DNA of 64,000 nt from Daucus carota subsp. sativus (lineage: Eukaryota > Streptophyta > Magnoliopsida > Apiales > Apiaceae): positions 21,360,545 to 21,424,544 of the forward strand of contig NC_030386.2 of NCBI RefSeq assembly GCF_001625215.2, in the 5' to 3' direction. The notes beneath the pieces are model-generated. The model saw only the letters and a list, made by a program, of their open reading frames with translations, did no database searches and was not told the DNA's origin. How positions within the stretch are numbered: position 1 is the stretch's first letter; every line of letters starts with the position of its first letter. Positions 21,133 through 31,507 of the stretch are shown piece after piece. A program made the position numbers and the translations under genes.

Positions 21133-22333
21133 TGAAATTACACACCTAGAGGGGGGGTGAATAGGTGTTATGGCTAATATACCCGATTTTTATAAGTTAC
21201 CGAATAATTAATCTGTCAAAGACAGCCTGCTGTTAATTTTCAGAGTAAACTGTTAGCCTGCTAATAAGATAAATGCAATGCAGATAATGTAAAGCAGTAT
21301 GCTAGCAACACCAAGAATTTTAGCCAGGTTCGACCCCTAACCCTAATGGTCTACGTCCTGGTCCCCTACCAACTGGTAAGAGATTATATTATTAATCAAG
21401 AAATGTCAACGATTACAAGATTCAATAATATAACTCCCTTTCTCCCTTGTTCCTGTTATCAGCCTGCTGAAACCCCTGAACCACGAACCAAAAGCTCTCC
21501 AAGACCTATACTTCCCAAGTATACTCTTCTAGCTAACTAGTCCCCTTGTTCCCTTGTTTCACAAGCTCGATACACAGCAACAAAACATTACACCTTGAAC
21601 AATACAATGAATAAGTGTAATACAACCGAAACTATGAACTCTCAATATAGATATATATACGAATATAAGCACTAGAGCTCAACAAAAGATTTAGCAATGT
21701 AAAGAGTTGTATTTCAGAAAGCTTGGTGTGTTCTCCTTGTTCTCTTCCGAAAATGAAAGCACACACAAATTTATATACATCATACCAACGGTCATAATCC
21801 AACAAATTTCCCAACGATCTTGGTAACAACCTCACGTTTAAATTTGAATTGAATGATGAATGTTTGGATGATATATGTTTACTGAGTAAAAGATAAAATC
21901 CATTTGAAATCATCTCAGTAAGACATTTAAATTAAAACCCGTTTGAAACAAAATAGGAGTTTGTTAAAGATAAGATTCTTTGAGATAAAATCTCCTATTT
22001 GTTAGGAAAACGTTTTTGAATGAAAACCCTTTATAAAACCGAGCTCTAATATTTATATAAGATATATACAAATATTAGAATCCTTACAAAGTCGTTTCCT
22101 ATTAAATCTCCTTGAAAATAGACTTTGATCTTTATCCGATTGTTTCTCTGATCACGCTGTAAGCCTGCTGATAGCTCGTAAATATTCCTGTAAGCTTGCT
22201 GACAGCTATAATCATGCTAACATCCTGAAATACTGTTAGTCCGCATAAACAACCTTTGATAGCATGCTTACACATATCAGTTTCATGTTATTAGCTTGCT
22301 GTTAGTGTTATCATCAAAACCTTTAGAGTATCA
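21133..22333 (-). repeat. 5' LTR of the Sirevirus
   Basis: 1201 bp, same length as the 3' LTR. Drives transcription of the element toward lower coordinates. Contains the same CAGC-YT-GCTG motif series. Confidence 0.95.
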
Positions 22334-22338
22334 GCACG
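22334..22338. repeat. Target-site duplication of the Sirevirus, right copy
   Basis: GCACG, as at 12311-12315. Confidence 0.95.
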
Positions 22339-22510
22339 TACGTATACATACGGGTATTGTACAAAGCTGCTTTTGAAAATACAGTAAATACATATGGGTC
22401 AAATGGTCATTTGGAGCCTAAAAAAACAACAGGCTTTATAATATAGATAGATATCCAAATTTTTATGTTACAGTATACTCTTGCAAAGTTTCTAATATTA
22501 TAATTTTGTC

Positions 22511-22646
22511 GAGCACGGTTGGATAGCTCAGTGGTAAAGAGCTTATCCTCTGTCGTCCCAGGTCCTGGGTTCGACCCTGGCTCACCCCGAGAGTTTCGTA
22601 GAACAGATACTCATTTGTAAGGTTATAAGCCATATTTGTCAAAAAA
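22511..22646 (+). mobile_element. tRNA-derived SINE with 17-bp target duplication
   Basis: The head contains pol III boxes in tRNA order: TAGCTCAGTGGTAAAGAGC (A box, 22524-22542) and GGTTCGACCCTGG (B box, near 22568). A short tail ends in an A-run. The flanks carry an exact 17-bp duplication, AATATTATAATTTTGTC, at 22494-22510 and 22647-22663. About 136 bp. It lies just outside the Helitron's 5' end. Confidence 0.9.
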
Positions 22647-22782
22647 AATATTATAATTTTGTCTTTGACCAAAATAATATCGAAATTTGCCTTATTATTT
22701 ACTCTCCACCTAAATATTTCCGTTTGCTAATAAAATATTGATATAGGCAGGATAAGGGTGATCAATGAGTATATATATTTAC

Positions 22783-23152
22783 CGGTGTTCTAAAAATTTC
22801 CGATTTAACCGATAAATTCGCGATTAATTTCCGATTCTAAAAATTTCTGATTTTTGAAATCCGATTAATCCTTAATTATAAATTTTTCTCAATCGAAGTA
22901 TACATAATAATTTATTAAAATAGAAAACAATATTACTTTAAATATTAACAATTATAGAATTTATGATATAGTAAATATATTTGTTATTAAATAACTAATA
23001 TAATAATAACTAAATATTAAAAATAATATTTTAATATTAAAATACAACCGATTTTCATCTGATTAATCCTTCCGATAAATCTCCGGATTTTTCGTCAATC
23101 CTAAATCGGTAGCTCAACCGATTTGGTTCGATTCCCGATTCCTGTAACACTA
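22783..23152. mobile_element. hAT-like MITE with 8-bp target duplication
   Basis: Ends CGGTGTTCTAAAAA / TTCCTGTAACACTA are imperfect inverted repeats. ATATTTAC (8 bp) flanks both sides (22775-22782, 23153-23160). The interior repeats CCGATTAATC/ACCGATAAAT words. Non-coding, 370 bp. Confidence 0.8.
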
Positions 23153-23224
23153 ATATTTACAGATCAATATTAATTTTGTTTATATTTGTTGATAATTTTT
23201 ATTTCGAGCTTGCACTTTTATTAG

Positions 23225-23415
23225 CGCAGAGTCATGCACTCATCTGGTGAAAGACTTTTAACATGCGAAAATTTCAAATTCTTCGTTGACACGGTCACAC
23301 ACTCACCTTTAATCAAGACCATCAGTAATTATATATTATATACCTGTTGAAAACAAGACGTCAACCAAGTCTTTCTTTCCAGAACTAGTCCTTTTTTATA
23401 CCAAAACAATTTCCA
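23225..23415. repeat. Diverged dispersed repeat, copy 4
   Basis: Shares GTCATGCACTC, GACACGGTCACACACTC and GTCAACCAAGTCTTTCTTTC, in the same order as copies 2 and 3. The minus strand reads GKKDLVDVLFSTG at the last block but has stops. Confidence 0.45.
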
Positions 23416-24319
23416 AATGTCGTCGATAGATACAATTATACAAATGTTTTTTTTTTTTGTTTTTCTTTCGACTGGATATTAATTTTTAAGAAAAGTATAC
23501 ACTTCGAAAGGTTTATCTAAATAAAATATCTATAATTTATCTGATTATAATTTTTCCCAGGATGGTGACCTCCAAATAGACAAGGGATTATATCGAATTG
23601 TTTCTCGATATCATCTATTCCTAATTAAAATAGGAATCAAGATCTTCCTTGTTACTAAAATTTTACCTAATTATTCACTCTCAACTTGGATTTTTCCGTT
23701 TGTTAATAAAAGATCCATGATATTAGCAAGATCGTGTGATAACTCAATATTTTCTTAAGCAACATTTATTCTAAGCTGGCACTGCTTGTTCGTAGAATTT
23801 AAGCCACCATATTGGTAGATAGCAGTTGAGAAAGTTTTATCTTTTGTATTTTCTTGAAATTAAAAACTTAGGCTGCTCAGCTATTTGATTTTTTATTTAA
23901 AATAGTGTCAGTTGTCAGAGTTTTTCTAATTGATGTCCAGCTTTCAAATTATTTGTTATGGTTTACTAATTTACTTAAATAAGTAAGCTTTCGCTGAATA
24001 TGAGAAACAAATGCGTCACAAATTGTGTCCGTATATGTTGTTTTCTAAATACTTTGATATTTTATTACCAAACATCAACATGCATGTATCTTTCTCATCT
24101 GTGTTTCTTGAGCATTTTTCAAATTTTACTCAAAAATGAAAACGACATTTCTAAATGTTTGTGGGGAAGTCGGGTGCCTGTGAGGCTGTGACGCCCGTTC
24201 TTGACCAAACGTATTATTTTTACAGTTTTATTAATCTCAATTATAATAGTTGCATGGAAAAATAGACATGACCCAAATTAGACGGCAATTGGTGTCAAAT
24301 AAGTCTTGCCTTGGCCAGA
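23416..24319. other. Intergenic region, nothing recognised
   Basis: AT-rich, no gene or element ends seen. Confidence 0.4.
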
Positions 24320-24740
24320 GAGTTTAGTATCTCCGATCATGAGAAACTCTTAGCTAATAGTCTAGGTTGCTCACCAAAATTAACAATTATAACCAATAAC
24401 AGCAGTTCAACCATAGAAAACCTCTTATTTATAATTATAGCCATCTCATGGATGATAATATTTGTCGAACCACTACAGATCTGTACTGAATTCCAATTAA
24501 TCTCCTGCAATTTATTTTCTTCCTTCTCGCTGATTACATATTATTTATTATCATATTAAACTGATATATTCTATTTATAACAATCTAAAAATTAATAACA
24601 TACTTTTTTTTAAATTATAGTCAGTCAATATAGCCAATACTATTGAAGCACAATATTTTACAGGTTGAGCAAATTTTACGTGTAATGTCTTGCACGTATA
24701 ATTTAGCCAACGATTATAACCAACGCGGCCAAGGGAGATG
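24320..24740. mobile_element. Diverged MITE, same family as 50277-50666
   Basis: Shares ATTACATATTATTTATTA, CATATTAAACTGATAT and TTATAACAATCTAAA, in order, with the copy at 50277. The ends are not well defined here. Confidence 0.55.
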
Positions 24741-25021
24741 AGTCTGTTCTGTAACTTTTTTTTAGAAATACTAACGTTTTCATTTTAATCAACGCTTTAG
24801 GTTAATGTCATCATCCGGGTTTTAATGAAAAAATATTACTATTGAATTAGTAACATATATCACAAGTAACGAAACTGGTTCATTTATAGTTAATATTAAT
24901 ATAGGGCTTTATAATTTACTATTAACATGAAATTTGTGAAAATTATATTAAATTATAAAAAAGTTTATGTAAATATTAATAAATTCGAGCCAATAAAACG
25001 ACAAATAATGTATCATTATAA

Positions 25022-25215
25022 ATGCCCTTGTTTGGGCGGAGGAAGCAACTTCGGCTTTTGATTTTTGTTTTTCTTGATTTTTTTTGTGTAAATAAACACT
25101 CTTAAGAAGGAAGTCTTTTGTGTAAATAAACATTCTTAAGAAGTCGTCAGAAGGAAATCGGAAGTAAAATTTTTATTTACAACTCCTACTTATTTCTTAA
25201 ACATTTTAAGGACTT
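25022..25215. mobile_element. hAT-like MITE relic (GTTTGGG family)
   Basis: Begins TTGTTTGGGCGGAGGAAGCAACTTCGGCTTTT and ends in a TTTAAGGACTTC-type stretch, similar in layout to 43183-43408 and 63270-63515. Contains an internal duplication of TGTGTAAATAAACA(C/T)TCTTAAGAA. Ends uncertain. Confidence 0.45.
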
Positions 25216-25285
25216 CTATCTTTTTTAAAATTAACCCGGACAACCTCGTAATTTTCTTCACAAGAGTTGAGCCTCGTAGCATGTC

Positions 25286-25293
25286 TATATAAA
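25286..25293 (+). promoter_or_regulatory. Ancestral TATA box of carboxylesterase 2
   Basis: TATATAAA in the same CTATATAAACTA context as gene 1. It is now 902 bp from the ATG; removing the inserted element and one target duplication leaves 100 bp, close to the 107 bp of gene 1. Confidence 0.75.
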
Positions 25294-25304
25294 CTACTCA
25301 CAGT

Positions 25305-25767
25305 TAGAGCTGTTCACGAACCGAGCCGAGCCGAGTTTTGACCGAACCGAGCCGAGCTTTAATTTTTTTTCTGACGAGCCGAGCCGAGCCGAGCTTTTTA
25401 ATCGAACAAAAATTGTGTTCAAGCTCGGCTCGTTAACTAACGAGCCGAACACGAGCTTGTTCGCGAACAAATACGAGCCGAGCCGAGTCGAGTCGAGTCG
25501 AGCCGAGCCAGAAAAAAATAAGGACAAACCGCTAGTTGACTCTTAAAATAGCTAACCTAATAATTTCAATTTTTTTTGAAACTTTGTTTATATCACTAAA
25601 ATGTATATATGTTAACATCCATACAGTTGGATCGGTAAAAAATATTTTTTAAAATATTGAAACACTAAATTAGGATTAAACACTAGTTAGCGGTACTAGT
25701 CAAACTTCTACTTGCCTGTTAAAAACCAAATAAAATTATTATTTCCTAAAATTTTGTTTACATCACT

Positions 25768-25813
<46 letters not shown>

Positions 25814-26098
25814 GTTGAATTCTCAGTCCAATAACATATATAAATTATAAAAAAAACCCCGAAAATATTACATTTTTTCGAGCTTTAACGAGCCGAACTC
25901 GAGCCGAACGAGCTCGAGCCGAGCTCGAGCCGAGCTCGAGCCGAACATACTAAAAGCTCGGCTCGAGCTCGTTTACTTAACGAACAATTTTTTGTGTTCG
26001 AGCTCGAGCTCGTTAACTTAACGAGCCGAGCCGAACGAGCTCTTAACGAGCCGAGCTCGAGCTTGTTCGCGAACAGCTCGGTTCGTTAAACAGCCCTA
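25305..26098. mobile_element. hAT-like MITE inserted between TATA box and ATG of carboxylesterase 2
   Basis: 794 bp. Ends TAGAGCTGTTCACGAACCGAG and its complement (TAGGGCTGTTTAACGAACCGAG read inward from the right end), flanked by a perfect 8-bp duplication CTCACAGT (25297-25304, 26099-26106), as made by hAT transposases. The arms are dense GAGCCGAGC/GAGCTCG repeats that can fold on each other; an (AT)20 run lies in the middle. No real coding capacity. The apparent serine/arginine/leucine-rich ORF on the minus strand comes from the repeat. Confidence 0.9.
25771..25810. repeat. (AT)20 microsatellite
   Basis: Pure AT dinucleotide run inside the hAT-like MITE; likely length-polymorphic. Confidence 0.95.
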
Positions 26099-26187
26099 CT
26101 CACAGTCACAGAGCTGCATAGTATTCTCAATCATTCTCTCTCACCCTTCAAAACACCAACACCTAATAATTTCTCACTTCTCTTACC

Positions 26188-27147
26188 ATGACTTCTCTTG
26201 TTCATACGGTGAATTCTCTGCCGGAAACTAACACTGAAACCACTGACATTGCTCATGACTTCCCTCCATTCATGACCGTGTACAAAAATGGAACCATTAA
26301 GAGGAACGTTGGCAGCCCATTTATGCCTACCCCGGAAAATCTAAACGGCGTCAGAACAAAAGATGTGGTGGTTTCATCTCATCCCAAAGTTACTGCTCGT
26401 ATTTTCTTGCCGGAGTCTTTGACACCGGGAGAGAAACTCCCGGTGATACTGTATATTCATGGTGGCGGATTCTGCGTAGAATCCGCCTTATCCTATTTTT
26501 ACACTCCTTATGCTGCGTCATTTTCTTCGAATTGCAATGCGGTTGTTGTTTCCGTTGACTACCGACTCGCCCCGGAACATAAAATTCCAGCCTGTTATGA
26601 TGATTCATGGGAAGCCTTGAAATGGGTTGTTTCTCATGCATCCGGGTCGGGTCCGGACCCCTGGGTAAACAAGCATGCTGATTTCGGGCGGGTTTTCTTG
26701 GCGGGTGATAGTGCCGGAGCGACTATTTCGCATACAGTGGCTACTTGGGCGGGGGTAAAAGGACTCGATTCGGGTGTTAAGATTTCGGGTATTATTTTGG
26801 TCCATCCGTTTTTCGGGGATGGAAAACCCAACAAGTTGTGGGATTTTTGTTGCTCCGACGAAACGGGTCTAGATGACCCGAAACTGAACCCAGCTGCGAA
26901 CCCGGGTTTGTTGGCAAGGCTTGGGTGTGGCAAAGGGTTGGTTTGTACGGCTGAGAATGATGGTTTAAGAACAAGAGGTTGGAGTTATTACGAGGCACTA
27001 AAAAGGAGTGAGTGGAAAGGAGAGGTTGAGATTGTGGAGACAAAGGGGATGGGTCATGTTTTTCATTTGTTTGATCCGCACTGTGAAAAAGCCGTATCAA
27101 TGATGAAATTGGTAGCATGTTTCGTGAAAGATGACAAGGTTCATTGA
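26188..27147 (+). CDS. Carboxylesterase (CXE), copy 2
   Basis: Complete intronless ORF, 319 aa, with HGGG at 91-94, nucleophile Ser175 in GDSAG, Asp258 after AEN and His290 in GMGHVFH: catalytically complete. Roughly 85 % identical to copy 1 over its length, most divergent at the first 20 residues and in the lid region around 215-245. Likely a cytosolic esterase of the HSR203J/HIDH type; substrate unknown. The leader just before the ATG (26107-26187) is normal, but a 794-bp MITE lies between it and the TATA box, so the transcript either has a very long structured leader or starts from a new promoter. A CACTA element lies about 215 bp past its stop codon. Confidence 0.93.
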   Translation: MTSLVHTVNSLPETNTETTDIAHDFPPFMTVYKNGTIKRNVGSPFMPTPENLNGVRTKDVVVSSHPKVTARIFLPESLTPGEKLPVILYIHGGGFCVESALSYFYTPYAASFSSNCNAVVVSVDYRLAPEHKIPACYDDSWEALKWVVSHASGSGPDPWVNKHADFGRVFLAGDSAGATISHTVATWAGVKGLDSGVKISGIILVHPFFGDGKPNKLWDFCCSDETGLDDPKLNPAANPGLLARLGCGKGLVCTAENDGLRTRGWSYYEALKRSEWKGEVEIVETKGMGHVFHLFDPHCEKAVSMMKLVACFVKDDKVH

Positions 27148-27362
27148 TAATATTGGAGCACATGACTCATGTTAAGTGTAATTCATTAGTTGGAAATTTA
27201 TGATGTTTTCCTTTCAGTAATGTCTTTTAAATTATTATTTGTCATAAATAATTAAAAATATTTTGCAAGTTAGAAATCCAGCTATCCTTGTGATATCAGG
27301 GCATTTTTTAACAAAATATCTCACTCTTTTATTTTAAAAGACGTTCTAACTTTATCATCGAG

Positions 27363-28405
27363 CACTACAAGAGAAAGTGTTTTTATCAATGGAAAATGCT
27401 AAGGGAAATTAGTCCGTTGGTAGTTCCCAACGGATTTGTGACGATTTGACTTGTCAATGCTTCGCCAACTAATTCGCAACAAAATACCCATGATTATTTT
27501 ACCAATGAGACGTTCTGTTAGAAAAAATAGCTTTACAATGAAATAGTAATAAAGTGCCGAGGAATGAGCAACAGACAATAGCCACACAATGAAATAGTAA
27601 CAAAGCGCCAAGGAAAGAGCAATTGTTACATTCGTTGGTATTCCATTAATAAATACTAATAGTTTCGTTAATAATTTGTTAGTTTTAGAAGGGCAATTAA
27701 TATATATCAACCTATTATTTCTAATTAATTTATCAACCTACTTTTCTTATTGTGATTAATAATCTATTTGTCAAATTAATTAAATTTGTTTGTCATTATG
27801 TATAGATATGATCGCTCCTTGCTATTATTAATTAATTAGTTTGTGGTGTTGTAATCAACACCTACACTGTTTTACCTTGTTCCAGATTTTCATCACACTA
27901 ATATGAGCACATACATGGATGCTATGCTATTCTTCACTGACATGTGTATAATGCTAAAGCCCAATGCGCTTTAGTTGATTAAATTGATTTGGGTCGTAGA
28001 AAAAGCCCAATAATTCTATGGCACTTTTTTTATTAAATATAAACATAAATTCGTTAGCAATTCTGTTACCAAATGTACCAACATAATTGTTGTTACTAAA
28101 TATACCAAGAGAATTTCGTTGGGAAAACGTTACTACCAATACTAACCACATATTCCGTGGGCATGCCATGGGCATGCTCGCTGTAACATTATTATTGTAA
28201 AAACTCATAAATCTGTTATTAGTGTGTCCGTATTCCGTTGGTAAATTTAGCAACGAATTTGTTTCGTCAGCATGAACTTCCCGACGTGCTATATGCCAAT
28301 TATCAATTGTTTCTATTATCATTCCGTTGGCAAGGTCATTTACCAACGGAAATCCCTATTCCGCCCACGGAAATTCTGTCATTAAAAATGAATTTTTTTG
28401 CAGTG
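27363..28405. mobile_element. Non-autonomous CACTA (En/Spm) element
   Basis: Ends CACTACAAGAGAAAGTGTTTTTAT and, inverted, CACTGCAAAAAAATTCATTTTTAA. Sub-terminal repeats of the type CCGTTGGT(A/G)...ACCAACGG occur at both ends (27413-27435, 28230-28350), as CACTA transposases require. 1043 bp, no transposase ORF. The 3-bp flanks (GAG/AGG) do not match exactly. Confidence 0.8.
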
Positions 28406-30338
28406 AGGTTAAGAAGTGTCATTAATATCTGTTTATTTTTCTCGTTTACCCTTATTATTCTCAATATTCTCTTTTCATTATTTATGCACGATAAATATAG
28501 CAGCACTAAATTTTAACAAAATATTTCAAACCTCTTCTCATTATCTAGACTTCCCTTCGTTTATTTCAAATTTAGTTGCCTCCAAATATTTTGATCTACT
28601 TTACATTATATTTTTAAAATTTTCAAATATCCCTTCAATATTACTTCACCTGATATCAATATATATAGTTGTGTATGTATAACAAGAGCAAACACCACTT
28701 AATCTGATACATCTCCAATATCATATACTCACAATATATGAACAAAAATCATATGCTCGCAATATGGACAGTAATAATAATTTTGATCTTAATGTGTCAC
28801 TGAATTTATCTGAAGGTGTTTCATATGAAGAATGATATTACGAGGAAGAAAAGATTGTACAGTATGAAAGAATGATAAGTAAGGAAAAAGAGACTAGGAT
28901 GATATAAAAACAAGATGAGATTCATCATAGCAGACGTTTAAGTTATTTTAGATGCATAAGCACGTGATAATAGAAATAAAAATAAGTATAGTTTTGGTTA
29001 AATTTTGATGACCCACCCCTGAAAACTGAAAACAACCTATATCTTTAAAAAAGCAGAAGCTTCTAAAACGTTCTTTAAAACAAAACAGAGGGAGCAGATG
29101 ATAATATCAATAAATTATATCAGCATATAATAATAGGATCTCCGTCTTTATTTTGTGTAAGAAATTTAATCATCTAATTGTTGCAGATATTGAGGAAAAA
29201 TATTTAAATAGTAAAACTTTAGTTTCTCATATGAAAACACCTGTTTACACCGAGGTTTCCATCGTTTTGTCCTGTGAACAAACTGGAAAAATAGATGCAA
29301 ATATAAGTCGCGGAATTATAACATGTGAAAAAAGGCTAAATTTTGACAAAATATAAACTGCTACACATAAGAAAACTATAAAATTTTGTAAAGAGATTGG
29401 AAAAAATATTTTAATCAAAATAATTTCATTGATTAGACACTTGACTAACTTATAAAAAATCTAATAATTATAAAAAAATGCTAAAAAATTGTTGTAGGAC
29501 AATATATTAATCACATGCTCCCTCTGTCCCTCTCATTTCTTTACAAATTTTTTGCCTTACTCGACGCGCATTTTAAGACTCGTATAAAACATAATTTGAT
29601 GACTTCTTTTCAAAAATTTCTTTTTCTAATCAAAATTTAGATATTGAATTTTTATTCAAAAGAAAAAAATGTTCAAAATAATTTATCAAAATATATTATA
29701 TGAGAGCATTAAAATGCGTGTCGAGCTCCAGCCCCCAATATAAAGTATAAACAATTAAGGGGAGGGACTATCTTTAATGAGAAAACATAAAATTTTGTTT
29801 TCTCTCAATTTATTTAACTATTTTATAATGAAAATTTAAATAATAATAATAATACATACATATATCATAATGCATATAAATAAAAAGACCAGACAATAAA
29901 ATTATAAAAAAAAATAAAATATATAAATAAACCATTAAAATCACACTAGATTGTCAGTCAACGATATGTGTGTGTACACTATCAATCACGGACATTGAAA
30001 ATGATCCCATATATATGTCGTCATTTATGATCACAACAAATGGTACAAAAATAATATTGAATTCTTGATTTATATCATTATACAAAATAATAGTCTAGTA
30101 TGGCAATACGAATATTACTAAAATTAAAACTCAACCTAAAAATAATAAAAATCAGTTACAATTAATAATTATCACTGATAACTAATTGATCATTATTACA
30201 AAAAAAGATTTGATATCCTTATCAACATAACCAACAAACTAAAAACATACCCGAATTAAAATGCAAAAAATTATATAAAAAGTTCAAAACTTTAAATAAT
30301 ATTTTCAAATCTGTCACAACACCACACCACCATCAATT
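28406..30338. other. Intergenic region between CACTA and carboxylesterase 3
   Basis: AT-rich. At 28765-28900 a plus-strand stretch reads NNNFDLNVSLNLSEG then a stop and a Glu-rich segment; it could be a gene relic, unrecognised. A Stowaway-like element is at 29518-29768. Confidence 0.4.
29518..29768. mobile_element. Stowaway-like MITE, diverged
   Basis: Starts CTCCCTCTGTCCCTCTCATTTCTTTAC and ends in GTATAAACAATTAAGGGGAGGGAC, an imperfect inverted repeat, followed by TA. The left TA is not clear. Confidence 0.55.
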
Positions 30339-30716
30339 TTGACAATATACGCAACTTACAAATCGTACGTAATTGGTATCCGGCATGTAGATAGCTGGGG
30401 TGCCGTTATTTCAATCTCAGTTTATGAGATTAGGGTTTTCGAACACTGTTCTAACACCAGTTTTTATGTGATAAGGTCAATTGTGATATTGCTGCTTTCT
30501 GTGATGTTGGTGCAATTTGGATCGCTTGGAAGATCTTTGATTTCATTTTTAACTCTAAGAATTTTTAAATTCTATGTGTCAAACGATCAGGAAACAAATC
30601 AGCTAGTTGTTTTTAGTATGATATTTGTTTTCCAACCTGGTTGTATAGTCAGTTGGGGGTTTGTCCCGATTGTATTATGTTCTGATTAATGGAATTGCTT
30701 TTGTTTGTGTCAAAAA
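30339..30716 (+). mobile_element. Probable 3' end of a truncated LINE or other retroposon
   Basis: Ends TTCTGATTAATGGAATTGC...GTGTCAAAAAAA. The T/G-rich 3' UTR layout before a short A-run is typical of plant LINE tails. No conserved ORF; the 116-codon open frame here is unlike any protein I know. 5' border unclear. Confidence 0.4.
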
Positions 30717-31383
30717 AATACGACCTAATAGACTAGACCTGCAATCATAAATACCATCAATATATCATTCTATTTTCGTATAAAAAGATACGTACATTAA
30801 CAAACGAAACAGACAAGTGACACAGCGTTTGTAAATCAATTGTCCTCGCGGGGAAGATTTATGATTTTGTTGGCCGAAAAGAAGAAAGTTTTGATTGGTG
30901 GGGAATGAATCACAAAATTAATGAATTAATAATTTTTAATTTTATATCTAGAGTTTGATATATAATAATTAATTTTTAATTATGTATTATTAAACTTGAA
31001 AAATAATACAGATTTAATGAATGTTACGATTTCAATATGAAAGGCACTAAGAAAGTCTTCATACTACAATATAAATCTAAAATAAATAATATTTAATTTA
31101 ATTTATTAATTCCAATTAACTTCCGTTTTCTTGCGATCATGATTAACAATTTGTTGTGCATTCAATTTTTTTTCTTCCGACTATGAAATACTAGTCGTCC
31201 TAATTTGCATGATCAGCTACATCCGTGACCTAACAAGATCTAACATCCGGTACTTCTTCACCAGTTCACCGTCAAATGCAATTAGTAGCCGTTAAATTAG
31301 TACTTAATACTTCTTCTTCTTCATTGCAATTATTAGCCGTGAAATTGGTTACCCTTTTACATAACAAGTAGAAGTGGTGGCAT
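30717..31383. other. Upstream region of carboxylesterase 3
   Basis: AT-rich; from about 30990 on it is homologous to 40000-40350, the start of the duplicated unit. No other gene seen. Confidence 0.5.
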
Positions 31384-31391
31384 TATAAATA
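31384..31391 (+). promoter_or_regulatory. TATA box of carboxylesterase 3
   Basis: TATAAATA, 124 bp before the ATG. A second TATAAA is at 31418-31423. The first is missing from gene 4. Confidence 0.6.
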
Positions 31392-31507
31392 TATACCACC
31401 AAGCCAGTCTCTGAGTGTATAAACATTAGCTCTCTAACAATTCATAGTTGTAGCAATAAACAGTTCAGCTTTGAACAGATTTCTTGTGTTCTTTCTCATT
31501 CTTTGCC

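Larger units (their letters stand above)
12316..22333 (-). mobile_element. Intact Sirevirus-type Ty1/Copia LTR retrotransposon
   Basis: Transcribed on the minus strand; 10018 bp. The LTRs (12316-13516 and 21133-22333) are both 1201 bp, begin TG, end CA, and differ at only two positions that I found (12656 T/C, 13507 G/T). 5-bp TSD GCACG. A 12-nt primer binding site for initiator Met-tRNA adjoins the 5' LTR, and a polypurine tract adjoins the 3' LTR. Internal order: gag (two zinc knuckles), pol (protease, integrase, RT, RNase H), then an extra ORF. Long LTRs, a long gag with acidic WSDDEDES-like stretches, iMet PBS and a third ORF fit the Sirevirus lineage. It is inserted in the Helitron. All ORFs are open, so it may be mobile or recently so. 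Confidence 0.95.
7089..22447 (-). mobile_element. Non-autonomous Helitron carrying host gene fragments, split by a Copia insertion
   Basis: Read on the minus strand. The 3' end has a GC-rich hairpin (GCCCGC, 3-nt loop, GCGGGC; 7100-7114), 7 nt, then CTAG ending at 7089, followed by T. The 5' end is TC at 22447, preceded by A (TCTATATTATAAAGCC...). TC...CTRR ends, a sub-terminal hairpin and A/T insertion are the Helitron hallmarks. A second A|TC start is possible at 22451. A degenerate copy of the 3' end lies near 7437-7500. Without the Sirevirus and one TSD copy the element is about 5.3 kb. It has no Rep/helicase ORF, so it is non-autonomous. It carries decayed exons of host genes in its own orientation, several with splice sites still visible. 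Confidence 0.8.

Noticed and set aside
22517-22588. tRNA gene
   Set aside because: A and B boxes are present, but the anticodon arm and acceptor stem do not fold, and the unit has an A-run tail and 17-bp TSDs, so it is a SINE.
25294-25527. Ser/Arg/Leu-rich ORF on the minus strand
   Set aside because: It is the translation of GAGCCGAGC repeats of the hAT-like MITE.
30339-30689. Membrane protein gene of 116 aa
   Set aside because: The hydrophobic frame lies in a T-rich stretch ending in an A-run like a LINE 3' UTR; no family resemblance.
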